A DNA stretch of 64,000 nucleotides from Chaetoceros tenuissimus (Eukaryota; Bacillariophyta; Thalassiosirophyceae; Chaetocerotales; Chaetocerotaceae): assembly GCA_021927905.1 (NCBI GenBank), contig BLLK01000069.1, forward strand, positions 372,001-436,000, given 5' to 3'. Shown here piece after piece: positions 1-9,510 of the stretch. A program made the translations under genes and the position numbers. Each line of letters opens with the position of its first letter. The stretch's first letter is position 1. Under the pieces are notes generated by a model. That model did not search any database, had not been told where the DNA came from, and saw only the letters and a list, made by a program, of their open reading frames with translations.

Positions 1-1109
1 TTCACGGTGAAGAATCTTCAACTACTCAAGACCCACATATAATTCAAGATGTGATTCAAATTATATCCTGGAGACTTAGAGCCATGACATATCTACGTAG
101 ATTTACCGATTTGAAAATGGAAGTCATACGAACTCGACTTGTACCCAGTCATAAAGATACATTACCAACTTGGATTCCCACATCATTAATATTGGAAGGG
201 TGTGAATCTTCCATTTACATAGATTCTGACGATGATGTACAAGATTTAGATGAAATTTTAGATTCCTTGTATGAATTAAGAAACTATTTAGGGAAACATC
301 ATGACAAATTTCAATTGGATGTTGTATTGAGTAATATTTTGGTCAAGAGACAAGAATGGAGATTGGCACTTGGGACTTTGGATACCTTGTTGGAATATAC
401 AGCAGTAGCTGTACAAGATTGGTTTGCTTTCAAGAATTGTCCAGAACATGACTTGGCACAAGAGGAACTTGTCAAAGCTATACAAATTGAATTGTATTCG
501 AGACAAGGAAAGATTTTGTTACAGGCTGGATGTTTGCCTGCTGCTGCTACTGTGTTTGAAAGGGCGCATGATGTATTTCAATTACTCAATCCTGAATTGG
601 AATTGACTCAAATGCTGGAATGTTTTTCTGGGAGTGATTTCATTTTGGTGAGGAATGCACCGACGCAAATTTTATTGAATGAAGGTTTGCTTCATTTTGC
701 ACATTTGGATTATGATTTGGCTGAACATAAATTTCAAGCGGCTGTGGAACAACAACGGAACTTTGGAAAGCAGATGCAAGGAAAGATTCAAACAGGAGAT
801 GCAAATGAGTGTCTACTCAATGATGGTCTCATTACTATTGAAGGAAACTTGTTGGTGCCTAGTTTGAATAACTTGGCTTTGTGTGCACTCTATACATGTA
901 GAATGTGTGAAGCGGTAGATTTGATTGAATCATTGATTCGTGAGGATCCTACCAAATACTTGACTTCGTCACTGGCCTTTAATCTATGCACCCTTTACGA
1001 GCTAGGGTCTGAAAACTCCATTAGTGACAAGAAAAAGAGAATACTTCAATCCATTGCAAAACGATTTACATTGCATGATGTAGGCAAAGAGAATTTTCGT
1101 TTGGAATAA
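1..1109 (+). CDS. TRAPPC12: TRAPPC12-like TPR protein (5' partial)
   Basis: The reading frame is open to the left edge of the window, so the true start lies outside. The visible part ends at 1109 and gives about 369 residues. The segment QDVIQIISWRLRAMTYLRR, the helical-repeat body and the C-terminal block around residues NNLALCALY and EDPTKYLTSSLAFNLCTLYE match the TPR half of TRAPPC12, a subunit of the TRAPP tethering complex that activates Rab GTPases in ER-Golgi traffic and autophagy. The protein is cytosolic, with no signal or membrane segment in this part. No intron is seen. The assignment rests on remembered family features, not an alignment. A generic TPR protein is the alternative, but the C-terminal block is fairly diagnostic. 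Confidence 0.75.
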   Translation, partial: HGEESSTTQDPHIIQDVIQIISWRLRAMTYLRRFTDLKMEVIRTRLVPSHKDTLPTWIPTSLILEGCESSIYIDSDDDVQDLDEILDSLYELRNYLGKHHDKFQLDVVLSNILVKRQEWRLALGTLDTLLEYTAVAVQDWFAFKNCPEHDLAQEELVKAIQIELYSRQGKILLQAGCLPAAATVFERAHDVFQLLNPELELTQMLECFSGSDFILVRNAPTQILLNEGLLHFAHLDYDLAEHKFQAAVEQQRNFGKQMQGKIQTGDANECLLNDGLITIEGNLLVPSLNNLALCALYTCRMCEAVDLIESLIREDPTKYLTSSLAFNLCTLYELGSENSISDKKKRILQSIAKRFTLHDVGKENFRLE

Positions 1110-1781
1110 GGATAAGTTGCTTTTAATTGTAGCTTTTGTATACATGTGCTGTGAAGAGAGTCCAACCTGCAAAGATCAATACGGATTCAAATTTCCTATG
1201 CTTTTGCATCCAGAAGAGTTGAGAACCTGTGATTGGCTCTTTGTGAATAGAAATTCCGAAAAGACTGTAGCACGACGTGAGAGATATTGTACTAATCCTG
1301 AGACTGCAACAGCATGTTCAAAGTCCTTTGGACTTTGCGAAGCATAGATGTCGAGAGACTCAAATCGTTTGAGAATCAATAAGTAGAGTGGACTGTGTCG
1401 TGTCGTGTCATGAGTACACAGTATTATTTGTCAGAGTGAATTTTTCTCGCTGGAAAGCTGGGAGTTGAAATGATCTGTAGGAGATTGATCATTGCGAGAA
1501 AATAGTGTTAGGTGTGAATATTGAGTGTCAGTGTTGAAAAATAAAATCATAGAAGAAACATTATTTGTCTTACTTTTCCTGATAATTACACTTCGTATTT
1601 TGCATAGGCCTCAACCTGACCGATATATATCAGGATTGTACACTACTGACCAGACTACCAGTAGTACTTCTTTGTGCCTATTTCATATTCAAGACAAACT
1701 ATCAAACCATCTTTGTACAAATGCACGATTCATGCAAACTAAAGCCTTTATACTTCTTCCATGAGTCTTGCTATCTTAATT
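1110..1781. other. Intergenic, tail-to-tail genes
   Basis: This 672-bp stretch lies between two convergent genes. It holds their 3' flanks, a short GTGTC-type simple repeat near 1396-1411, and only short open frames of no recognisable content. Confidence 0.6.
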
Positions 1782-2810
1782 CTAATATTCACCGCTATTC
1801 CATTGACTCAAGTTGACTCTTAGTTTCAATTCACCTTCCTGCATGTTGTATCCCACGGTAGTTTTACAGCTTAATCTCACATTTGGATTCTTCTTCATTA
1901 GCAATTCTTCTGTTTTCCCCATTGGATTCAGTAAAGATTTCCCTCTATACACTGAAACATAACAAGCATTGCTTCCACAATAGTCACATTTTGGATTACC
2001 AGGATCATCCAACACAATACCTCTATTCTGTAGAGCACGTTTCAAATTCTCTCCAGCATAAAATTCAATCTTTCGGACAGGATTGAATCCTTCTGCACAT
2101 TGACTAGGAGGATATTCCACAGTGACATCTAGTTTCGGCCATCTCCGAATCCTCTTAATGTCCAAAATCACTTCCTTTGCATCTCCAGGAAAGTTGGCAA
2201 GTGCATCAATGGTATTATCAAAGTCTCTACATTCTACATTGACACTTTTCACAGATGTTTCTTGTACCAGTCCTGATCCCGAAGTACCCATTTGACTAGA
2301 TTCTTCAACACTTACACCTGCAATTGAATCACCAGGAATGATACCAGCCTTTTCAGCATTTCCACCTTTTGTCACAGCTGATACGATGGTAATTCCTACA
2401 CCATCTGCTCTACCCCCCGCCAATTCGAGTAGTTCCATTCCAAGTCCTCCATCTCTACTGACAACAAAGGATACATCATCTACAAAATGATCTTTGGAAG
2501 TTGTGTCCATATATGGTACACCAGCTTTTCGATCTGCATTATTTGATTCTTGAATGGATGCCGTCCATAGTTCTGCAGCTTGGTCAAGTTGTATATTGTA
2601 TACGTTGGGGTTTACCTGTTGATTATCAGATTTTACCAAAGGCTTTTCAAAGTCAGAATCTGATGGTGCTGCTTTTAAAGTTGAGGAAGAAGTGAATGTG
2701 GTGGCTGGAGATATGACAAATGCTTCAATGTGCAAATAATGATTTGTCACATGTAGCAAAGTCCATAGAAAGATTGAAAATGTTTGTCCATTTCGTGTCG
2801 AGAATTTCAT
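1782..2810 (-). CDS. Plastid-targeted PDZ + ferredoxin-like protein
   Basis: A single-exon gene of 342 residues. The N-terminus has a hydrophobic signal segment ending in EAFVISP, the signal peptide plus Phe pattern of diatom plastid import. Residues about 110-225 look like a PDZ domain (GLGMELLELAGG, then GNAEKAGIIPGDSI). Residues about 248-340 resemble a plant-type [2Fe-2S] ferredoxin fold: FYAGENLKRALQNRG, a Cys cluster, then LSCKT with the fourth Cys. The cluster is unusual. C-G-S-N-A-C keeps the first two ligands (C-x4-C), but the expected third Cys, three residues on, is Ser, and an extra Cys lies three residues upstream. A role in thylakoid complex assembly or electron transfer is inference. 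The gene is divergent from the TPR-DnaJ gene and shares a 428-bp promoter region with it. Confidence 0.75.
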   Translation of the reverse strand: MKFSTRNGQTFSIFLWTLLHVTNHYLHIEAFVISPATTFTSSSTLKAAPSDSDFEKPLVKSDNQQVNPNVYNIQLDQAAELWTASIQESNNADRKAGVPYMDTTSKDHFVDDVSFVVSRDGGLGMELLELAGGRADGVGITIVSAVTKGGNAEKAGIIPGDSIAGVSVEESSQMGTSGSGLVQETSVKSVNVECRDFDNTIDALANFPGDAKEVILDIKRIRRWPKLDVTVEYPPSQCAEGFNPVRKIEFYAGENLKRALQNRGIVLDDPGNPKCDYCGSNACYVSVYRGKSLLNPMGKTEELLMKKNPNVRLSCKTTVGYNMQEGELKLRVNLSQWNSGEY

Positions 2811-3238
2811 GTGTAATAGTGAGTAAAGATTGACTTTGACTCTGTGTAGCTATTCAATGGAAATGAATTATACTAACTCTATGGTAAGGCTAATGAAACA
2901 AAAACAAAGATACATTCACACATGAAAGTGAGAAAAAAGTGGCTGTCGGTGAGCGAGCTGCAACGTCATCAACCGTTAGAGGGTATCTTTCGTCTGTCCT
3001 CGCCCGTGTTTACGGTTAAAACCTGTTTTAGAAAAGGCCTCATGTCTTCAATTCAAAATCTGAGCCAAAAGCCAACCCTTTCATGAAAACTGCATAAGAA
3101 ACCAACAACAAAACACACATGTGTTCATGTTGTTCTCTCAAGTCCATTCTGCAAGTAAACAATTTGAAGAAGCATCAACTCAAAGCAAAAACTCTAATCT
3201 AAATAGAGGAGAGCAATCAGTCCTTGCTTGTTTCAAAA
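2811..3238. promoter_or_regulatory. Divergent intergenic region
   Basis: This 428-bp region between two head-to-head genes must carry both promoters. It contains an ACGTCA core near 2963 (CRE/bZIP-like, a short match that could be chance). No TATA box can be assigned with confidence. Confidence 0.4.
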
Positions 3239-6200
3239 ATGGACTCCATCAATCTGAAACAAGTGTTGAGAACAGCATGTACTTCCTCTCCTGCAAATCC
3301 CTCTATTCTGCAACAAGAAATACAAGACAATTACGATTTCGGTGAATATGCTGATGAAATCTTTTATAAACAATTGACTGATGCAATTCTGAGTTGTAAA
3401 TCTCGATACATGGGACGTAACCTTGACAATGGCAGTGACGATGATGAAGAAACAGAATCGTGTCGTATGTCAAGTACACCGCATCAATTTCCTCAAACGT
3501 ATCGAGAACAAAATCAAGAGGAAGAAGATGATGATGACCAGTATGAATTTTGTGGTGATCAAGGAGATCCACATGGTCTCGATGAGTCCTTTGAAACGTT
3601 TCATACTGTTCAGAATGACTTTGGTGGTCTCAATTTTGGCAAGAAACAAGACACTGAGTCGAGTGTGGATCCAAAGTTACAGTATTCATTTGAAAACATG
3701 TTTCAGGAAGATGTTGCGAAATCTACTCCTTTGAAATCAAAGAAGGAAGCTAACTTTGAACAAGATGTAGGCTCGCCTTGTTCCTTTTATTCTACTAGAG
3801 AATACCCCACTGTAGATCGCAAGATTGAAAAACAACCAAGACAGACACAACAAGAGGAAGAAGAAGATGATCAAGGCACTGAGCAAGAGCAGGCATCACA
3901 ACAGGAACAAGAGCTTCCTCCAGCGCCAGATACAGACAGTGATGATGACTTGTTTTCTCCACTTCCTACTGGGAATCCTGCTTCCAATACTGTACCGGAA
4001 AGTGATGCCAAAATGAGTAGTACGACTAAAACTCCTCTGGTTCGGAATAGAGTTTCTTCTCCGCCAACCATCCCAAGAGAAAATGCACAAAAAGTACATG
4101 CAAATCAAGGCAAGAATTTGTTTGGAACTTCTAACAGCAGTGGTGTTGGTCTAGATGATGCTTCTCTTCAGTCGGATAATGCAGTCAATACTAGTTCTGG
4201 ATCAGGGGCTACCGTCAAGACTGGTTTTGTACAAAGGGATCCTGAAGAAAAAATCAAAAAGGCAAAATCTAATGCAACATTTACTTTTGGTGGAAAGATT
4301 CCTTCGCCGCCAAGAGAAGCTCCGCCTCCTATGGAACAGGACTCAAAAATCTTTGGTTCAACAGTCAACATGGATGCTACCAATCCGTTTGCTTCATCTG
4401 CTGGAACTAATTTACCAAATCAGACATTTACACCTGCTACTTCGACTACTATAAACACATCTACTGCTTCTGTCTCCTCTGCTGTAGCTGCTTCCATTCC
4501 AAGTGTACCAAATCTGAAATTGAACCTCAACCTTGGAGCTTCAAATAGCTCAAAACCAAAACCATTCAAGACAAGAGGAAGTCCACGGAACAAAACGAAT
4601 AGAAAGAAGCCTTTTGCTTTCAAGCCAATTGTGCCTCCCATCAATACTGCTGCTACTGCTACAAATGTACTTCAACCGACAGTGAAAACTCCAAAAGACG
4701 TTGAAATGGAAGAGATGGAAGTGGACACACCATTTGCACCTGGTGCAGCAAACGATACTACACAGCCAACAACAACCAGTGACATGTCTGTGCCTCAGTT
4801 CAGCATGGGTATTGGTGATGGAGGAAGTAAAACTCCTAGTCGCAAGAGTTCACGTTTCAAAAATAACAAAGCAAGAGGAGCAACCATACCATCTAGTCCA
4901 TCCACCATTCACTCTAGTTCAACTGCCAATTCCAATCCTTCGACATTCACTTTTGCTCAATCAGTTCCACCTACCATCAACCTTGAAGAAACTGCACGCA
5001 TGAAGTTAATGAATGAGGTGGATGAAATTCGTAAAGAAGCAAAAGGGTGGTACACAATGGGCAATTACAAAGAGAGTGTCAAGAATTATACGAATGCAAT
5101 ATCACATCTAACGCAAAGATTTACTTCATTTCCCAAACCACTTAAGGACGAAGAAAAGAGTGAAGTTCTTGCATCGCTTTATGGAAATCGTGCAGCAGCT
5201 TTGATTATGCTTGGAGCTTATCAACCTGCTGCCAAAGATTGTGAGAGCGCTTTGAATTACTTGAAAGAATTCAATCCTGTCGCTTTGGATTATAATAATC
5301 GTGATATGATTTTGTCTTGTCTCAAGGCAGATGGAGGTTTGACATACAGAGCGAAGCTTTTGGCGAGACAAGGTAGAGCCCTTATGAAATGTGGCGAAGT
5401 GGATGAGGCGAAAAAAACCGTTGATACCGCTGAAAGAGTCGCAAAGGTGGCATTGGAATGTCATGATAAAATTGTCAAACATGCTGCTAGAACTGGTATT
5501 GCTATTCCTTTGAATACACAGAGACAATCTGAAAATGTATTGAAGAACTGCTTGACAGATGCTGCCTTGATCCGTACTGAGGTCACTCGTGTAGGGGAGA
5601 GTGTAGCTTATATTCAAAAAAATGGAGGGATTAGACGCAATGTAGATTCTAACCTTTCCCAGAGAAATAACGCACACATGCTTCCATATGTGACTACAAT
5701 ACTCAATAGTTGTCCGACTGATGAAAAGATGCTCGAGAATAAGGTGATTTGTCTTGCGTCAATGAAGAAATGGAGAGAAGTCATCAAATTCTGCGAAACC
5801 CTCGCATGTAAAAATGCTCAATATGACGGAGTGTTTAATGAGGATCTGGAACCTCTGAACCCTCACCGTGGTGTTAGTGCTGCCACTCGCCTTACACACA
5901 CTGATGTCAGTAGGTCCATTGAGAATGGAGATCGATGCATGAATATTGCAGAAGTTCGGGAAGCTGTGCTTCGCTTGCCTCTCAAGGTTGCCAAATATTA
6001 TACTCGTGCACTGAGACTTGAAGAATCATACGACCAGCTCAATGCAGCTCTCTTGGCCCTCAAAGGGCATTCCAAGGATAATGAGCCAATTTATTCCCCG
6101 ACTAGAAAAGCCCATTGGGCTGCATATCAATGGGTCATCAGAGAGATTGAAAAATTCAAGATTACTCAAGAGAAGAAAGCCAAAGGAGACAGCTACTTTC

Positions 6201-7162
6201 ATCAACAAAGGTACGAAGAAGCAACTAAGATGTATGGTGAAGTCCTCACTGTTGATATGGAAGATAAAATTGTGTACGGAAATCTTTCTGATATAGAAAC
6301 AATGGGTGGTAGACTGCATGCTGTATTATTCTGCAACAGAGCTGCATGTCTTATTCAATTGAAACGCTATGATGAAGCTTTGAAAGAGTGTTCTGCAGCT
6401 CTGAAGATTGAGAAGGGTTACATGAAGGCTATTCTTCGACGAGCTAGATGCTACTTCCGACTAAAACGCTATGAGGAGTCTATTGCTGAATATAACAAAT
6501 GGATCTTCGCTGTGGAAGAGTGCAGACGTAATTCTGGTGTTGGCCGCCCCGATGAATGCCCTTTTGACCGAGCATCAAACATTTCAGATAGTGAATATCG
6601 AAGTGCTCTGAATGATAGAGGATTAGTAATGCAGCAGAAGAAAGAAGCTGCGCAGCAAGCCGCAAGACAGAAAGAAGAGGAAAGAAGGAAAAGAGAAGCG
6701 CAATTCAATAGACAACAAAACTTTAACTCAAGGAGCTGGGACCCATTCAATGGATCAGGTCCAAGGAGGAGCAACAATGAGTCAAACTATGGTCATTCGA
6801 GGCAGAACTACCGTGATACCTATAATTCCTCTTCGCGATATTCAAATGGGAATAAGTCTTCTTCATCATCACGTAATACTTATCATCATCAGAAAAATGA
6901 AAAGAAGCCTAGTGCTAGTCCAAGTTCCAATGCTGTCAGTTGTCATTACGATGTTCTTCAGCTCAAGAGCAGTGCTAACCAAACTGAAATTAAAAAAGCT
7001 TATCGTAAGATGGCTCTGAAGTACCATCCAGACAAAAATGGAAACTGCGAAAAGGCTGCAGACACCTTCCGCAAGATCCAACAAGCATATGAAACCCTTT
7101 CCGATGAAAATGAGAAGAGGAAATATGATATTGAGCGTAGAAGATCAAGAGGATACTACTAA
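3239..7162 (+). CDS. Large TPR protein with C-terminal J domain
   Basis: The start chosen is the ATG at 3239, which has A-rich context; the five upstream in-frame codons begin with TTG. The product is about 1307 residues from one exon. Residues 1 to about 580 are low-complexity, acidic and Ser/Thr/Pro-rich, with SPP and KTP motifs suggesting many phosphosites. TPR helices occur at about 587-740 (RKEAKGWYTMGNYKESVKNY, YGNRAAALIMLGAYQPAAKD) and about 979-1090 (KKAKGDSYFHQQRYEEA, CNRAACLIQLKRYDEALKE). A Gln/Arg-rich linker leads to a J domain at about 1235-1300 with the HPD tripeptide near residue 1262, so it should stimulate Hsp70 ATPase. The order TPR-TPR-J resembles DNAJC7/Tpr2 co-chaperones, which are about 480-500 residues. 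The extra length is mainly the disordered N-terminus. Confidence 0.85.
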   Translation: MDSINLKQVLRTACTSSPANPSILQQEIQDNYDFGEYADEIFYKQLTDAILSCKSRYMGRNLDNGSDDDEETESCRMSSTPHQFPQTYREQNQEEEDDDDQYEFCGDQGDPHGLDESFETFHTVQNDFGGLNFGKKQDTESSVDPKLQYSFENMFQEDVAKSTPLKSKKEANFEQDVGSPCSFYSTREYPTVDRKIEKQPRQTQQEEEEDDQGTEQEQASQQEQELPPAPDTDSDDDLFSPLPTGNPASNTVPESDAKMSSTTKTPLVRNRVSSPPTIPRENAQKVHANQGKNLFGTSNSSGVGLDDASLQSDNAVNTSSGSGATVKTGFVQRDPEEKIKKAKSNATFTFGGKIPSPPREAPPPMEQDSKIFGSTVNMDATNPFASSAGTNLPNQTFTPATSTTINTSTASVSSAVAASIPSVPNLKLNLNLGASNSSKPKPFKTRGSPRNKTNRKKPFAFKPIVPPINTAATATNVLQPTVKTPKDVEMEEMEVDTPFAPGAANDTTQPTTTSDMSVPQFSMGIGDGGSKTPSRKSSRFKNNKARGATIPSSPSTIHSSSTANSNPSTFTFAQSVPPTINLEETARMKLMNEVDEIRKEAKGWYTMGNYKESVKNYTNAISHLTQRFTSFPKPLKDEEKSEVLASLYGNRAAALIMLGAYQPAAKDCESALNYLKEFNPVALDYNNRDMILSCLKADGGLTYRAKLLARQGRALMKCGEVDEAKKTVDTAERVAKVALECHDKIVKHAARTGIAIPLNTQRQSENVLKNCLTDAALIRTEVTRVGESVAYIQKNGGIRRNVDSNLSQRNNAHMLPYVTTILNSCPTDEKMLENKVICLASMKKWREVIKFCETLACKNAQYDGVFNEDLEPLNPHRGVSAATRLTHTDVSRSIENGDRCMNIAEVREAVLRLPLKVAKYYTRALRLEESYDQLNAALLALKGHSKDNEPIYSPTRKAHWAAYQWVIREIEKFKITQEKKAKGDSYFHQQRYEEATKMYGEVLTVDMEDKIVYGNLSDIETMGGRLHAVLFCNRAACLIQLKRYDEALKECSAALKIEKGYMKAILRRARCYFRLKRYEESIAEYNKWIFAVEECRRNSGVGRPDECPFDRASNISDSEYRSALNDRGLVMQQKKEAAQQAARQKEEERRKREAQFNRQQNFNSRSWDPFNGSGPRRSNNESNYGHSRQNYRDTYNSSSRYSNGNKSSSSSRNTYHHQKNEKKPSASPSSNAVSCHYDVLQLKSSANQTEIKKAYRKMALKYHPDKNGNCEKAADTFRKIQQAYETLSDENEKRKYDIERRRSRGYY

Positions 7163-7802
7163 GCCCCCAGCTACAATTTATTAGTATTGCATATAATCAT
7201 ATGGCAGTAATAAAATATAGCCAATATGTGATATTTTAAAAGTACATGTTTAAATTTATCTTTTAGGACTAATCTTGGCGTTCCATGGATCAAATATGAA
7301 CCTCAACAAAATTTCCTATTACTTTGAAAACTTGGTAGTTATTGATTTTCCGAGAGCTCTAGCATGTCTGGTATTTCTTCTTGACATCTTTTTTGTTCTT
7401 TTCTTGTTGGACTTCTTTTCTGAAGTTAAGGCTATTGTCGAATAGAGGAGAGGCTCGTACCATGCAATAAATGGAGTAGGGAAAATCATTTTGTACGTTG
7501 TGTTGAATGTTGAATGCTTTTAGATATTGTTTTTTATGAAGGAGATATTTGATTCGAATATGAAGCTGACCATTGGTACAATTTCGATCAATCGTAAAAT
7601 TCTTGTCCAGTGATTGACAGTGAATTGACGCGAATATTACGACAAAAAGGGTGTCAAGATTGCGTAAAGACCCGGAAAGGATATCTTTTGAAGAATGAAG
7701 AAAAAGAAGAGCAGCTCTCGTAAAACATGAAAACAAGAAGAAGCAATCAATCAGAAGATGATTCAAATATGAAGTAAGATAGTAAATCCACAAACGGAAA
7801 GT
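7163..7802. other. Intergenic region
   Basis: A 640-bp AT-rich region between two same-strand genes. A 144-codon minus-strand frame (7359-7793) crosses it, but it lacks recognisable domains or a convincing start and is probably not a gene. Confidence 0.5.
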
Positions 7803-8597
7803 ATGAAACTATTCCTAACCTTTGCAAGGTGTTGTATTCTTCACGCAGTCTTGGGTCTGCAAGTACCTCTAAGCAACTTGAGAGGTCCAACAACAACCAG
7901 TAGTACTCCTGCTCATGCCATATCTCCTTCCCTCACTGATTATACAGTAGCAGCGGCTGGATTTTTCGGGGGAGTAAGAATCCCAGCATCACTTATTGCC
8001 GGTTCTTCTCTAGCTCAAATGTTTGTTTTGGCAAACAGAGAATCCAAGTCTCAATTAGACGATGCACTGATTAAATTGAATAAAGCAACTATGATCTTGT
8101 CTTTCCTTTTGACAATGATTACAGTTATAGTAAGCACAGCTGCAAATGTGTCAATGTTAAGAGGTCGCTTTGATCCGTTGGCAGAGTCGGCATATTATCT
8201 CTTGAAGAGGGAGTTTGAATTGGAATTTGTAACTGCACGAGTTACATTCTTACTTGGATGCTTATCTTTCCTAATAGGCGTTTCAAATAGAATAGTTTTG
8301 GAATATGAACTTTTACGGAAGGATAAAAGGGATGTTCTCAAAATTGTAGGTTTTGCACTGATTGGTGTAGCCTCGGCATTAGCATCTTATATCAATAGCA
8401 CCTTATTTTGTTGGAATGATTTTATACATATGGTTGCACATTTGATGACACGTCTTGTGCAAAGGGCATTAAGCAAGCGCACTCCATTGATGCTACTATC
8501 TCTATTCAGCATTACACTATCGATGGTCTTCGCAATGAAAGTCATGTTAGTGTATGTTGTCAAAGCAATGACTTCGCATAAGGCAGATGAAATATAG
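7803..8597 (+). CDS. Four-helix membrane protein, family unknown
   Basis: A 264-residue protein from one exon. It starts with a signal peptide (MKLFLTFARCCILHAVLGLQ). After a Ser/Thr/Pro-rich segment come about four hydrophobic stretches, near residues 90-112, 140-160, 178-200 and 225-252. The family is not recognised. The last third (from about residue 171), the 3' flank and the facing gene are duplicated at 12026-12840 with about 3% divergence, and this copy is the intact one. The gene converges on the VSFAKVEIRQYE gene with only 141 bp between the two stop codons. Confidence 0.65.
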   Translation: MKLFLTFARCCILHAVLGLQVPLSNLRGPTTTSSTPAHAISPSLTDYTVAAAGFFGGVRIPASLIAGSSLAQMFVLANRESKSQLDDALIKLNKATMILSFLLTMITVIVSTAANVSMLRGRFDPLAESAYYLLKREFELEFVTARVTFLLGCLSFLIGVSNRIVLEYELLRKDKRDVLKIVGFALIGVASALASYINSTLFCWNDFIHMVAHLMTRLVQRALSKRTPLMLLSLFSITLSMVFAMKVMLVYVVKAMTSHKADEI

Positions 8598-9190
8598 TAT
8601 GTAATGTGCATAGATTCCTAGATACAATGTAAATTATTGTCATTTAACTTTATAAATGATATACGAAGCATTTTAGGGATTTTGAGAGTTTTACTCTTCA
8701 TTTATTATGTGCAATATCATACGTACAGACTACATTCTTCATTCCTTCTCTACATGTTCTATTCTGGACTCTGGTTCATTGGTACCCTTGCTATCGTAAT
8801 CAGAACGGCTCCAAGTAACTTGTCCTTGTGCTCCAGCCTGGCTAATATGCTTCTCTCCTTCCAATGCCGTTTCATATTGACGAATTTCAACTTTGGCAAA
8901 GCTAACTCTCTTTGATGCTTTAGTCGCATTACAAGTGGAGTGGGTGGTCATTGCTGCTGAGCAGTAGAAAGAATCCCTTCGTAGATTTTTCAGTTGGAAG
9001 CGCTTTTCATTCTTGGCTCTAGGAGAGTGTACTGAATTTGTTCCTGAGGTGGATGAAGATGATGAAACTTCCAAAAAGATGTCATGCAAAGTTTCGTCCA
9101 TGCTCTGCATACTTTTATCGCCTTTGTCTATTCTACTTCGTTTGACAATAAGAGCAACTGTGGACTGGAATAAAGCAGTATTCACATTAG
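8313..9190. repeat. Segmental duplication, left copy
   Basis: Bases from about 8313 to 9190 recur in the same orientation at about 12022-12840. Identity is about 97% over the first 600 bp, falling beyond 9110. This copy carries the intact 3' end of the membrane-protein gene and the whole coding sequence of the facing gene except its first codons. No terminal repeats or target-site duplications were seen. Confidence 0.85.
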
Positions 9191-9269
9191 TTGGGAAAGA
9201 CTTTTTCATATATTCTAGAGCCTTCTTCTTTTTAGCAACTGCACGAGTTTCATGTGAAGCATCGTCCAT
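8739..9269 (-). CDS. Small diatom protein with VSFAKVEIRQYE motif
   Basis: A 176-residue, hydrophilic, Ser- and Lys-rich protein from one exon. Its C-terminal half carries KRVSFAKVEIRQYETALEG followed by a Gln/Trp/Ser segment. From memory this resembles a short motif shared by many small diatom proteins (VSFSxVxIREYxxxLGDNP). No function is known to me. The N-terminal part is basic (AVAKKKKALEYMKK), with no signal or membrane segment. The truncated second copy lies at 12449-12721. Confidence 0.6.
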   Translation of the reverse strand: MDDASHETRAVAKKKKALEYMKKSFPTNVNTALFQSTVALIVKRSRIDKGDKSMQSMDETLHDIFLEVSSSSSTSGTNSVHSPRAKNEKRFQLKNLRRDSFYCSAAMTTHSTCNATKASKRVSFAKVEIRQYETALEGEKHISQAGAQGQVTWSRSDYDSKGTNEPESRIEHVEKE

Positions 9270-9510
9270 TTCAATTGTTTCTAATTACATTTCGGTTAGT
9301 GCATTGACCGCACTGAGTGCTGCTACTTTTCTCTTCATTTGATTTGTTATCCATTCAGCCGTTAAAAAGATGCCTTAGAAGGGGTCTAATTGGTTCTACC
9401 ATTAAATTACAACAAACTTTTTATTTTACAAACAAGTTCATCTAATGTACAGTATATTTCTACTAATTTTATAAAAAGAGTAATGATTCAATAGAAATTT
9501 GGTGACCAAT

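Noticed and set aside
1117-1347. A second small gene after the TRAPPC12-like gene.
   Set aside because: It begins seven bases after the stop, has no recognisable content and probably lies in the 3' untranslated region.
5126-5677. A 183-codon minus-strand frame inside the TPR-DnaJ gene.
   Set aside because: It lies wholly within the TPR coding region on the other strand and shows no domain.
7359-7793. A 144-codon minus-strand frame with a hydrophobic start.
   Set aside because: The composition is that of AT-rich noncoding DNA, with no family resemblance and no support from context.
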